Part shown: positions 1 to 12,500 of the stretch, in pieces
How the letters are laid out: every line of letters starts with the position of its first letter
Position numbering within the stretch: the stretch's first letter is position 1
Origin: Gyrodactylus bullatarudis
Taxonomy: Eukaryota; Platyhelminthes; Monogenea; Gyrodactylidea; Gyrodactylidae
Direction of reading: 5' to 3'
Assembly (NCBI GenBank): GCA_012064415.1
Contig: SSNU01000327.1
Location: 213,984 to 277,983, forward strand
DNA length: 64,000 nt
Notes under the pieces: generated by a model
What the model was told of the DNA's origin: nothing
What the model saw: only the letters and a program-made list of their open reading frames with translations
Database searches by the model: none
Translations under genes and position numbers: made by a program

Positions 1-538
1 CTTCAGAACACACGAGGCTCTAAAAATATTTTTGAAAATTAATGGTCGTACTCATGAGTAATCAGGTAGAAATATTTCGATCGATTATTTTTCGGATAAT
101 ACATTTTCTAGGAAGTTTAGTGTAATTACAGAATCTTAAGCTAAAAATAGTAATTCAGCTATTTGTCAAACGTTTCAACAGTAATTGCCTCCCAATAATT
201 TCTTCAGTGGATCAACAAGCTTATTAAAAATACTATTAAAAAGTATTTTATTTCATTCTTATCAGTTTTTCCAATCAGACCAAAGAATCATGAGGTTTAT
301 TTTCTGATGAACTGTAAAATTATAATTTCTAATTGACTAAGATTATTTCGATGCATTACAACTTGACTCATGAGAATCAATGATTAGTAATCATTGGTTA
401 CACTTCACTCCGTTTTATTGGAAGAAAAAACAAGCTTGATAAACTTAGCCAAATTTTTTAGTATCTTCAAAAATCTCTAGCATTATGTAATTACTTATTT
501 TCACATTTTTTTCTGTAAATTGACAATATTTTGACCAG
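1..538. other. No gene seen; probably intron or flank
   Basis: This is AT-rich sequence with no open frame of note. It ends in a good splice acceptor (TTGACCAG at 531-538) leading into the first exon of the unrecognised plus-strand gene, so it is most likely intron of that gene. Confidence 0.5.
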
Positions 539-3500
539 AATCTGATCCCGAAAGAAGTTTGACAAATACTCTGCAACAGAGAAATTCAACTCAACAAACA
601 CCTTCACAAAATACAAGCCAAGACTTACCTGAAAGTAAGTTTCTTTGTTTTTGTTAATATTATATATTAATTATTATTATTATTTTTCTTTTGTGATGAT
701 GATCGATAGATAAACACACGAAATACGTTCAACTAAATGATTGGTTGATTTTTCTATAAATGGGTAAATAAAAGATTTCGAGACTTGATTGAATCAGAAT
801 TTATACAATTTTGATAGTTAATTTTATAGCATTTAAATTTCTAGATATGTTTAAAATTATTCAATAATTCAATTAAATTCCTTTCTTATTTTAGGGGAAA
901 AGTATCAAAATGTAGAATGTTTTCATTTTCGATGAAAATTGATCGACTATCTTCTGGAATTTCAATGAAATTTGCAATTCACACTTTGATTCGGTAGTGA
1001 TTTTCGTGGAGATTCATCAGGTTTTCTTGAGTAAATGTTCAGGAAATTATCTTTTATTCTCTTACTATTGGAACTTATAATTATGTCGAAAGCTTCCATT
1101 TTTAAATAGAATTGCCATATAAACGGGAAACCATTAAATTCATAAAGAAAATCTTAACGTCATGAAATGCAATAATCTTCTCAAAATTGACTTCTATCAG
1201 GCTATATAATTGGAATTTATTCTTCTCACATAATTGTTATTTATCATTGGTTCTGAGCTGGGTCGCCGATGTCATGAGATTTAAAGTAAAATGATGCCAG
1301 GATTTTTCTCATAAATAAGGCGTTTATTTCGGGCATACTGATTAGTGTGATGCATGCCAAATATACAGGTTTTAAGAATTAAATTATTGGTTGACATTGT
1401 TTCTAAAATTTGATTGGATCATACCTGTTGCCAGATATGTAACAATATTTAGTAAAATTGATCTTTGGATGTGTTATTGTTATGAGGCTAATAATAATTA
1501 TCTTATAGTAATAGAATTATAACGATAAATTGTAAATTTTGTCAAGGTTTCATAATGAAAGTTAATGTCCATAAGAAAGAAGGTGATGTCAATTAGTAAT
1601 AAGAATACAGCTCTTTTATTTCGTGGCATACTCATCAGCTTTTACATGCCAGATTTATATAAAGAAAATGTGTACAAAATATTGGTTTTGAATCTGATTG
1701 GTCAGTTTTCGGTGCGTAAGTCCCTCTGTTTTACACGTAATATATTGGGCAGCTTTGGGATATACATGTAAGAGTCATATATATCCCTATCACATTGGTT
1801 GGTGTGAGTAACATACTTAGAAGTCTATGCTATCATAAATAATAGGGGGGGGGGGTTATGTACAAAGGTATTTGGTGTTAGTGATGAAAAAGATCTGAGA
1901 AAGTAAAGTGTGGTTCCATGAAAACTAAAAAACCCAGGCCAACTCTGATAAGTTCACAGCCAGTTCTGGTCTCAACACCAAGGAAAAGAAACAGATCAGA
2001 GGACGACATAGGACAAAACAAGATAACCAAATATTTCTCCCAAGTGTAAAAAAAAAATTATTTTTTAGTTTTCATGGAACCACACTTTACCTTCTCATAT
2101 CTTTTTCATCACTAACACCAAATACCTTTGTACATAACTGAATAATGCTGCAACAGGTATGATCCAATCAAATTTTAGAAACAATGTCAACCAATAATTT
2201 AATTCTTAAAACCTATATATTTGGCATGCATCACACTAATCAGTATGCCCGAAATAAACGCCTTATTTATGAGAAAAATCCTGGCATCATTTTACTCTAA
2301 ATTTGTTCTCTCATTAAGAAATTTTAACATTTTCAGATTTCAATGACAGAACAAGCTTGACAAGTCCTTGGTTTCAGCGAAGAATGTCAAACCTAAGGAG
2401 AAATTCACAAATAAATCAAAGTAAGCGTCTCGAATTTCAAATAAAAATTTTTAGAGAGATAAATTAGGGAAATAAAATTTTTTTCAAGATAAAAATAAAA
2501 AACATCGAATTATTTTAGGATTTATTCTGACAATTAGCTAGTTATTGATAGTTAATAAAGAAGAGCTTTAATACATGGAATTTTTCATTCTAAAAAATAG
2601 TTCCACATCAATTGTAAATATTTTAATTATATTTTCTCCACAAAACTTTGAAATTATTTACAAACCAACTGGGAAAAACACTCTAAAAGCAGCTAAAGCC
2701 TACCTAATCAACCAACAAAAACCCAAACTTAGCGTCCAAAAGAACCATGTAAAGCCGATGAACTTGCCGAAACCAAGAGAAAGAAACCAGATGGCCTCCC
2801 AACCCCCTTCCAGGAAAAGAAAACGAGAAGAGTCGGAAACAAATTTACAAATCACTCAAATTTTCCCCACAATCCAATAATTAATTGTCCCCCTTCTTTT
2901 CACTTTAAAAAACCCTAAATACGTATGATATAATATTTTAATTATATAAATTCTCAACATTGAATTTCGTTTAAATTCAATCTAGTTCTTCTCAGCGTTC
3001 ATATGGTTTATGAGAACATTGGATAATGCTTGTTCTTGAATTATAGTTCCAGAAGTGCATTTTAGTAAGCTTTTTTAATTTTTCGTCTCAATTCAAATTT
3101 CAACATTTTTTATTTATTTCCGTAAAAAGTTATTTTGATAAAATTTTGAATTTATATGTCTACTTGTATTTGATTTTTATGGAGGGCTACAATTTATCTG
3201 CCTACACAAAGTACATTAACAATGTCTGTACTATAACTTTTCTATGTCACCTACAGCACACAGTGAAAAAACCTTAATAATTAAAAACTACCTAAATATA
3301 TCGTAATTTTGGTAATGGAAACGCCGCGGGCGTATCACACACGAGCCAATAAAAATCAAGAATGTTCTTGAGTATTGAAGTAGCCTTATCGTTATACAAT
3401 TGTGTAGCTGAGGAAAGAATCTAACTTTAATCATCTTTCAACTCTTATTTGATTACAATCGAAAAGATTGCTAGGCCTATCTTATCATGCTAAACTCCCA

Positions 3501-6500
3501 TGATACAATAACCTTTTCGATTTTCATTGGCTTATGGGCAATGCGCCTGTTCCAGAAACAGAACTTTTTCAAGATTTCAAAATCAATTTTTTAGAAGATT
3601 AAATTTATTATAGTGAATGTTAAGCTATTCTTGATTAATTAATGATTTTTATGAAAATCTCATCATTATAATTTTACATTTCAAAATCCGAATCAATAAG
3701 CAAAGTTTTACTGCAATGACTGCAATGACCAATAAGTGTCGAACAAATCATTATTACGTGTTAAACCCTATGGGGGAATGGTAAATTATCAGAATATACC
3801 TAGAATACACCGAATTCTCCATATTCACTTCTAGCAAGATCTTTCATGAATTAAGAGACAAGATGAATAGAGAAGAATTCCTGTGGGATATATTACCTAA
3901 CACCTAGAACGAAATATTTCTAGAAGAGAAGAATTTATTGAGTTTGGATCAGAAAAAACTGGTGCACTGGTTTGTTATGACTTGGAAAATTAAACTCGAA
4001 ATATAGATCATAATCATATGGAGTTAATTTTTCACAACAAGAATATTGAGTTAGAGACTAGACCCCAAACATTATTGATCCCTCTGTTAATGTACATTGT
4101 TAATGGTAGTATTTTTGAAAATAATTTTAAAACAATAGAATAATTAGAATAAACAATAGAAACCGAAATTAAAAAAACCAATTGTTAGGACTTAAGAAAA
4201 TTAATTTTAAAATTGAATTGCAATCTAATTATTTAAAAAAAAGAATTTTACTGAACCTCTTTTGAAGTATTGACATACAGGTGAGTATGGAGAATTCGGT
4301 GTATTCTAGGCATATTTTGATAATTTATCATCCCCCCATAGGGTCCAACACATAAAATTGATTTGTTCGACACTTATTGATCATTGCAGTCATCCCCCCT
4401 GAAAAGAAAATTTTCGCTGAATTTTTTTTGAACCTAAAAATCTTTAAAATTGATATTTGTATGTAGAATTTAGATTTAGCAAATCTGGCTTTATTTTTTT
4501 AATACTAATTTAAATATTTATTCAATACGACTCATTTTTTCAGTATATAAATTAACTCTCGACAATCGCGAAGAAGAAAACGTAATGGAAGCCGACTTCA
4601 ATGGATCAACAGTAATGTTCAAAACTGACAAAAGAACTGTTTCTTTCGATCTTTCTCATGCTTCTGCGACTGTTTGGAGAAAAGAGAAAGAAATCCTTTC
4701 GATAGTTTTTATCCATGCTGAAATGAAAGAAAAATTTTCAGCATTCTTGTCATTTACTCTAGCGCCCTTAGTAGGTTGTAGGCGAAACATAGAAACGTTT
4801 TACGATCAAATGAGGAGAATTTTTTGTAAGTCAATTTCATTGTTAAAAAATGATTTTCTTAAGAACCTTGAATAAATCATAACTCAACAGTAATCTCTGC
4901 CAAGGTTATGGTTAATATTTCCAGCATTCACTTTCGACTACAACCTAAACTTACCATTTTTTAAATTTAAGATATAGACCTATCCGGATATTTTTTCTCA
5001 TACATTACATCATCTGATGAGGAAAATTGTTTAGAAAGAGAACATTTGATGAGAGTCACCTATATTAATGATAATAGAAACTGTAAATTCGCTGCTTGGT
5101 TCTTTTTGCACGAACAGGAATTTTTCGTAGGCGAATTTGATATTACGAATTCAGTGATCAATTGCGCTAACGATTTAATTACTATTGAAAATGCTGTTAA
5201 TGAAAGTGAAAAGTTTGAAATTGAAATAACAGCAGACAATTTACAAACCATCTTTGAGGAAATAAGTAAGATAAAGCTTAATTTCTACTTTTGATTTTTA
5301 GTTTAGTTGAATTATTTTTAAAATTTTTGTTTTATAACATGGTTTTTATTTTCTGATGACGAAGGTAACTTCATAAGGAATTAGAAGTCAAGTGAATATT
5401 TAGTGATTAAGCTTATATTTCACCGGATCTCATCAGACTATTACACCGGCTTGATATTTATATTAAATTTTAGAGCATATGAAAATTCCTCTTATTGGTT
5501 GAAATGGTTTTTAGGGTTCAAACATAGGGGGTGAGGGTTGATTAAAATTGTAATAGTCTCCAGGGTTAATTGAGTTATCTTCTCTTCACGAATTCATCCA
5601 TCGATAATTGCCCACTGTATCTTTTTCGTTTTTTCCCTCTTTTTGTGTTGTTGGGAGGGAGGTTTGGTTTCTCTGTACTAGCATTAATTACGGGCTGAGA
5701 CTTGATTTGATTACTAACTTCAGTTAGCTTCTCCTGGTTTGCACTTCCATTCTCACTTGTAATTGTTGCTGGGGCAGAGACATCGGGTTGATTGCATTCA
5801 ACTACTTGCTCGTTTGATTCACTAATTGGTTTTGCATCAACTTTTTGGCTCTCTGCAGCTTGGGTTGAAGAACAAAGAGGTGGGTCATTGAGGATTTTAG
5901 AAACCTTTGCAAGCTTTTTCATCATTTTGAATCGTTCCTTTCCTTCATAGCCTAACTTTGTAGCTAGCACTTTTTGTTTGCACAGGACAGGTTCGAGTTT
6001 GTTTATAAAGTGGGCTTCCGCCTTACTCAGCTCTTTTTCCCTGACCGGACGTGGATCATTTGGGTTGGCCTGGTAGAGGATACTGAAGTTGTTCACATCT
6101 GCCGTGTGATTTGTAGCTTCAAGATGCTCCTGAACTGCTGACCCCTTGTTCCCCTTAGTCAAATGTTCCTTGAACCTTGCTTTCGCGGGTCTCACTGTTT
6201 GTCCGACGTACGATGCACCACATTTGCACTTGAACTGGTAGATCACCCCCTTTCTTTCAAGCCAGGGTATCTGGTCCTTGTTACGATCTGGTAACAGCTT
6301 CGTTGTCTTATTTAAGATTTGTAGTCTGTATCCAGGGAACGCCTTCTTTGTTACCTCCTGCAGCTTGTTGTTCAGTACTTGATGGGCAGCATCTCCTTTG
6401 AACGGCACTTTCAGGTAGATTGGAGTCAGCTCCTCGACATCATTTTCGGCTTTCTGTCGCAAACTTGAATGTTTTTCTATGAACGCCTCAGGGTACCCAT

Positions 6501-9500
6501 CTATCATTAGCAACTTCTTCAGAATCTCTTTGTCTTCAGATTTTTCCGCTTCGGACGTTATTCTTTCTATTTTCAAAAACTCGTTTCTGACTAGACTTTT
6601 CTTCTGACACGCGGGACTGTAACTCAAGAAGGGCAAGAACTGCGTTGGTACTGATTTCTTCCTGTAGATTCTCGTTTGAGCTATTTCGTTCACTTTCGTC
6701 ACAAGAACATCTAGGAAATTCAGGGAACCCTCATCTTCCTCTTCGGACGTGAATTCGATATTTGGATGCATGTTGTTCAACTTATCCAAGATCATCTTTG
6801 TATCGGCATTCTGATCAAGAACTAGGAAGGTATCGTCTATGTATCGGGAGTAAAGGCGACATTCAACAACCAAATCATTCATCTTGCCTAATTCCAGTGA
6901 TGCGAGGAATATATCAGCAAGCAGTGGACCGATTGGACTACCCATCGCGACTCCATCGATCTGTTTGTAATAATTGCCACAAAATTTAAAATCAATATTT
7001 TGAACGGTCATCATGATCAGGTCCGAAATAACGTTAGGAGGAATTCTGCAAATAGATGGTAATGTGTTAAGTTTCTCACTTATAAACTCGACCGTTTCTC
7101 TTAATGGCACTTTTGTAAACAATGAGCTAACATCAAAGGACATCATTTTGGATGATTCAAAGTTCACGTCTAGTAGTTTGGCCACAAACTCCACTGAATT
7201 TTTCACCGAATATTTACACAACTCATTTCTCAGGGGGGTCAAGACTTCGGTTAGCCATTTTACCAATTTATGCTGCGGAGTGGCTGACATGTCGAGAATT
7301 GGTCGGTATTTCGGTATGGTTTTTATTGTTAAAATTTTTACAAAAAAAGTTATGGAGTCAATCGATGTTATCCTTTTTAAAAAGACGTATCTTCATTCAC
7401 AGGGGAATGTTTCAGTAAGCATAGTATTTATCGTTGCTGTTAAAAATTATTTTCCGAGAATTTTCCACGTTTTCGGTAATACTGAAACAGGTCTTGAGTT
7501 AGAATATTACTAAATACAGAAGAGTAAAAATTGTATAAATCATTTTATACTAGTTTTCGTAGATAATACAATCAGTATTTTTATTGGGTTAATTCCAAAA
7601 ATCTCCCCAAAAATCACCCCAAATGAGAAATTTTTCCAAAAATCTCCCCAAAAATCACCCCAAAGCAAAGAATGACCCAAATGAAAATTTCAGATCTTTT
7701 ACTCATTTCAGTTATAAATAACAGCGAATATTCTTATTTTAAAGTTTTCCTTTCTACTTTTTCATCACAATTATCTCCCTCAATACTATTAATTATAATT
7801 AGAATCAATTAGCTGATAAAATTAGATTTACAGGTAAAAGCTCTGTAAAGTGACACGACTTGTGTGAAAATTGAAGTGTAACTTTCACTCCAATTTGTAC
7901 CAATAGAATTGCGTTTTTGTTGGGCCAATCAGAATGGAGCAATATTCTTCAGAAAAAATATTACCAAGTATAATATGTTTCAAGGAATGTCCTTGTTTTA
8001 CTAGATTTTTTAGATAATCTCAACTTATATTTCTGATTAATTTCCACTTCCAATTATCTTTCTATCATACCAGGAAGTAGCTTTAGCAAAGAGAGCTAAG
8101 ATATTAACCTGATGCACTAAATTTTAGTATCACTAGATTCTGCGAAAAATTCAGAGTCAATGGGTAAAATTTCAACCCTTTATTTAAGAATTTGTGGCTA
8201 CAACTTAGTTTTAAAATTTGTACGAGATTAATAATTTCAATATATTTATTTTTCTCCATCATACATAATCACAGGATGTGTCATCCGTTGTTGAATGCTC
8301 GTATAATGTGGGTGTGTGTGTGTGATGTACATTGATATGTGAAAAGATGTCAATCATAGCTTGAATCTCCCCCCTTCCCTGCAATACTTTTGTAATGCCT
8401 TTTTGTTTGTCAAACCTTTTGTGTATCACGTTCTTTTTCCCATGCATAAACCTATGTATCCCGTCTTAAAATTTGGGGGAACTCAGAGAGATAGACAGAC
8501 ACACATTGACATGACTAATTTAAAATAAGATTGTATAGTAATAACATTTTATTGAAAATCATATACAGTCGAATTTAAGATAGGTGTCTTAGTAACAAAA
8601 TCTAGATTTTTCAAAATATTTGCTGATCTTTTTGTCATCCATGAAGACTTATCATGCGAATACTTAATCTTGTGTAATATATCTGGCCTGTTTTTGAAGC
8701 ATCTTGGGTTCTTATGCTTCCCAATAATCCAAAGTTCCTCTTCTGTCCAGTAGCACTCACTGCGACAACGAGAGTGAATCTAACTTTGGATTTCTTACGC
8801 CAAAATCTTTAGATCCTTTTTTGGCCAGGACTTTTGAAAAGAAGTTGTAAACATAAAGACCCGCTTCATCAAGGTTCCAAAGTTGTTTTGGTTGGTAACC
8901 TTCAGTCACTGATGGAAGAGCATCTCGAAATGCGGCTATTTTTTCGAGAGGGGCATCCAACTTATCACCACAAGGCTTAAAAGTCATAAAAACTAACTTA
9001 CAGCTCTAACAACCAATCTATGTCTTTTTTTTGAAGTTTTTGTAGAATGATTTGCTTACCCGAAAAAATACTCCTTTAGAAACAGCTATTTCCTTACCAA
9101 TCAGTTCCAAATCGTCATTACTAATATTTGAAGAAATCAGCTGATTTATTCTCTCATTGATTGAGGAAGATATTTCACTTCTAGAAAGAAGACGCATTTG
9201 CCTGTCTGCTGAGGCTTCCAAGATGACTGCTTTTTTTCAACAGTTTTGTTAACTGTACTAGGCGGACAATTGAAAACACATGATAAAAATTGAGCATAGA
9301 GAGTTATAAGCTGTAACCTTTCTGGTATAGAAAGATAGCAACCTATTCGCTAAAATTTACAATTAATTTTTCTATTTTAGTTTTAATATAAATGTTAAAA
9401 CTTACTTTAGCTTTGAAAAACCTTAAAAAGCGACATGTAAAGTTTTCAAAAATAGGGAAATGGACTTTTCTAATCCAATCGATAAGAATCTTATCCCTCC

Positions 9501-12500
9501 AATATCCAAGCTCTTTGAGATTACTACTGATAACGAGTAATAGATTGAAAATCCTTTCTTGATATTCGTTCTTGAAAAGTTCGGAAGAAACCAAATCATA
9601 ATCTTTCAAATTCTTGAGAATTGCGATATTATGGTCAGGAAATCTCTGTATCAACTCATCGTAAGTCAACTCTGGAAATCTTCGTTCAATATCAAGTTTT
9701 CGCTTAAAAAAAATTATATCGAGCCGAGGAAACATCAATGAACAGCGATATAACTGCTGCCCTACAAACTCATTTACGTTGACAAGAAGGAATACTTTAT
9801 AATCCAGACTTTGATTGAGGGTGAAGAAAAACATGAGTAAATCCTTCAAGATGTAATACTGGTTCTTCACGCGAACTGCATGTAATCCGGGGATAGAATT
9901 ATTGGCAAAACTTATGGAATTTGACAATTGGGAATCAAATCGTGCTATTCTTACAGTCAGGAAGAAATTCTCCTGTTTTCTGTAAAAGTCAGTGCGTAGA
10001 TAAAAGAATTTACATAACTCCTCTTCTGATGAACCCGCAAAGTACAAGATATTGGTAAGTTTCTTATCCTCCTGAAAAATATTTTTTAATGAGTAGTTTG
10101 ATCATCGAGCCTTCAAACTTATGTTGAAATTTTGAATGTTGTGGTCTTTCAAAATCCGAGAAACGTAATGAGATTCACCATACAAACGTGATAAATTTCG
10201 ACTATGGGCCACAACATCTACGATGTCACGGACATGTCTTGCCTCAATAACTTCATTTCTATTGAGCTTGAGCTCCTCTACTTGCTCGTCAATGTGTTCA
10301 TTAAGGCGTTGGAATCTATTGGCATAATCATATCCAATATTTGCTGCGATACGAGAAGATGCTTTCTGCCAAATATATATAGCTGACGGAAACTTCATAT
10401 TTGTTAGCTATTACTTTGGCTGAATGATTTGTTTCATTCATTTCTTCAAGAATCTCTAGTTTCTAGACAATTAACCTACTAGCAAAGTGTGGTCACTGGT
10501 AATTACTATATCCATGTGAAGGATCCATAGCCAGGATTCGAACCCAGGTCTTCAACGTTGCGAGACGTAGTGGTTAGAAGCGTTGCCTCACAACGTTGAA
10601 GACCTGGGTTCGAATCTTGGCTATGGTGTACTGACGAGTCCTAATAAGGACGAAACGCGTCTACATCTGCCACCGTGAGTTGAATATTATTCGACTCTCT
10701 TATGGAATTGACACTTGCTTATCCGAATTTCTAAAATCTAGGTGTGAGAAGACAATCTCCATCAAGTTAGAGTTCACATGGATATAGTAATTACCAGTGA
10801 CCACACTTTGCTAGTAGGTTAATTGTCTAAAAACACTGTAATCTCTAGTTTCTGTTTGTTTGTATACAGCATGGCATAATCAAGATGAATGTATGACGAA
10901 AAGTTATTCTAAAATAGTCATGTCAATGTGTGTCTGTCTATCTCTCTGAGTTCCCCCAAATTTTAAGACGGGATACATAGGTTTATGCATGGGAAAAAGA
11001 ACGTGATACACAAAAGGTTTGACAAACAAAAAGGCATTACAAAAGTATTGCAGGGAAGGGGGGAGATTCAAGCTATGATTGACATCTTTTCACATATCAA
11101 TGTACATCACACACACACACCCACATTATACGAGCATTCAACAACGGATGACACATCCTGTGATTATGTATGATGGAGAAAAATAAATATATTGAAATTA
11201 TTAATCTCGTACAAATTTTAAAACTAAGTTGTAGCCACAAATTCTTAAATAAAGGGTTGAAATTTTACCCATTGACTCTGAATTTTTCGCAGAATCTAGT
11301 GATACTAAAATTTAGTGCATCAGGTTAATATCTTAGCTCTCTTTGCTAAAGCTACTTCCTGGTATGATAGAAAGATAATTGGAAGTGGAAATTAATCAGA
11401 AATATAAGTTGAGATTATCTAAAAAATCTAGTAAAACAAGGACATTCCTTGAAACATATTATACTTGGTAATATTTTTTCTGAAGAATATTGCTCCATTC
11501 TGATTGGCCCAACAAAAACGCAATTCTATTGGTACAAATTGGAGTGAAAGTTACACTTCAATTTTCACACAAGTCGTGTCACTTTACAGAGCTTTTACCT
11601 GTAAATCTAATTTTATCAGCTAATTGATTCTAATTATAATTAATAGTATTGAGGGAGATAATTGTGATGAAAAAGTAGAAAGGAAAACTTTAAAATAAGA
11701 ATATTCGCTGTTATTTATAACTGAAATGAGTAAAAGATCTGAAATTTTCATTTGGGTCATTCTTTGCTTTGGGGTGATTTTTGGGGAGATTTTTGGAAAA
11801 ATTTCTCATTTGGGGTGATTTTTGGGGAGATTTTTGGAATTAACCCAATAAAAATACTGATTGTATTATCTACGAAAACTAGTATAAAATGATTTATACA
11901 ATTTTTACTCTTCTGTATTTAGTAATATTCTAACTCAAGACCTGTTTCAGTATTACCGAAAACGTGGAAAATTCTCGGAAAATAATTTTTAACAGCAACG
12001 ATAAATACTATGCTTACTGAAACATTCCCCTGTGAATGAAGATACGTCTTTTTAAAAAGGATAACATCGATTGACTCCATAACTTTTTTTGTAAAAATTT
12101 TAACAATAAAAACCATACCGAAATACCGACCAATTCTCGACATGTCAGCCACTCCGCAGCATAAATTGGTAAAATGGCTAACCGAAGTCTNTTTCTGAAG
12201 AATATTGCTCCATTCTGATTGGCCCAACAAAAACGCAATTCTATTGGTACAAATTGGAGTGAAAGTTACACTTCAATTTTCACACAAGTCGTGTCACTTT
12301 ACAGAGCTTTTACCTGTATTATCAAAAAAAAATCAATATATTTGGGGTATAGTAATTTGTGACTCATTCATAGAGTGATGGAGGGGTAGGAGAAAAATTT
12401 ATAATTTGATGAGATTATCATTGAGATATTCGTTATTATTCGAAACATGTCTTCACTAACGAGTCGGTCTCAGTTACGAAACCAAAGAAATTTAAAAAAT

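Larger units (their letters stand above)
1279..2302. mobile_element. Fold-back Penelope relic with nested inverted repeats
   Basis: Arms 1279-1431 and 2150-2302 are inverted copies of each other over about 153 bp. A second, inner pair (about 1856-1935 and 2063-2137) is also inverted. Between the inner arms lies a C-terminal tail of a PLE protein (1921-2049), and each outer arm carries a family D hammerhead-like sequence. Inverted partial copies around the 5' end are typical of Penelope insertions. A poly-G run of 11 lies at 1845-1855, just before the inner left arm. Confidence 0.65.
5385..8517 (-). mobile_element. Penelope-like retroelement 1 (PLE1)
   Basis: The minus-strand element holds an intact-looking RT plus GIY-YIG reading frame (5575-7290), a 3' flank with a family A hammerhead-like sequence (5388-5452) and at least 1.2 kb of 5' region. 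The 5' part from 7242 to 8517 is present a second time, inverted, at 10915-12190. Such inverted partial copies are a hallmark of Penelope integration. The 3' end is set by similarity to PLE2 and is approximate; the 5' limit is simply where the shared arm ends. Confidence 0.75.
10464..10839 (+). mobile_element. tRNA-hammerhead fold-back retroelement (about 375 bp)
   Basis: Outer arms 10464-10520 and 10773-10829 are a perfect 57-bp inverted repeat. Inside, 10525-10560 is a 36-bp inverted copy (one mismatch) of 10591-10626, the 3' half of a tRNA-like sequence. The order is: arm, antisense tRNA half, tRNA-like unit with A and B boxes, hammerhead, about 100 bp unique, arm, 10-nt tail AAAACACTGT. 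Fourteen-bp direct repeats flank the whole. The duplication length fits target-primed retrotransposition rather than a cut-and-paste transposon. There is no coding capacity, so it must be mobilised in trans; a PLE is the obvious candidate but this is inference. Confidence 0.75.

Noticed and set aside
7013..7513. Plus-strand open frames opposite the PLE1 reverse transcriptase
   Set aside because: Antisense shadows of the RT frame; the minus-strand protein carries all the conserved motifs.
10561..10632. A functional tRNA gene
   Set aside because: A and B boxes are good, but the 5' and 3' ends do not form an acceptor stem; called a tRNA-derived promoter instead.
7242..12190. A CRISPR-like or viral inverted structure
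   Set aside because: The content is Penelope RT and its 5' region in a eukaryotic genome; no short spaced repeats.
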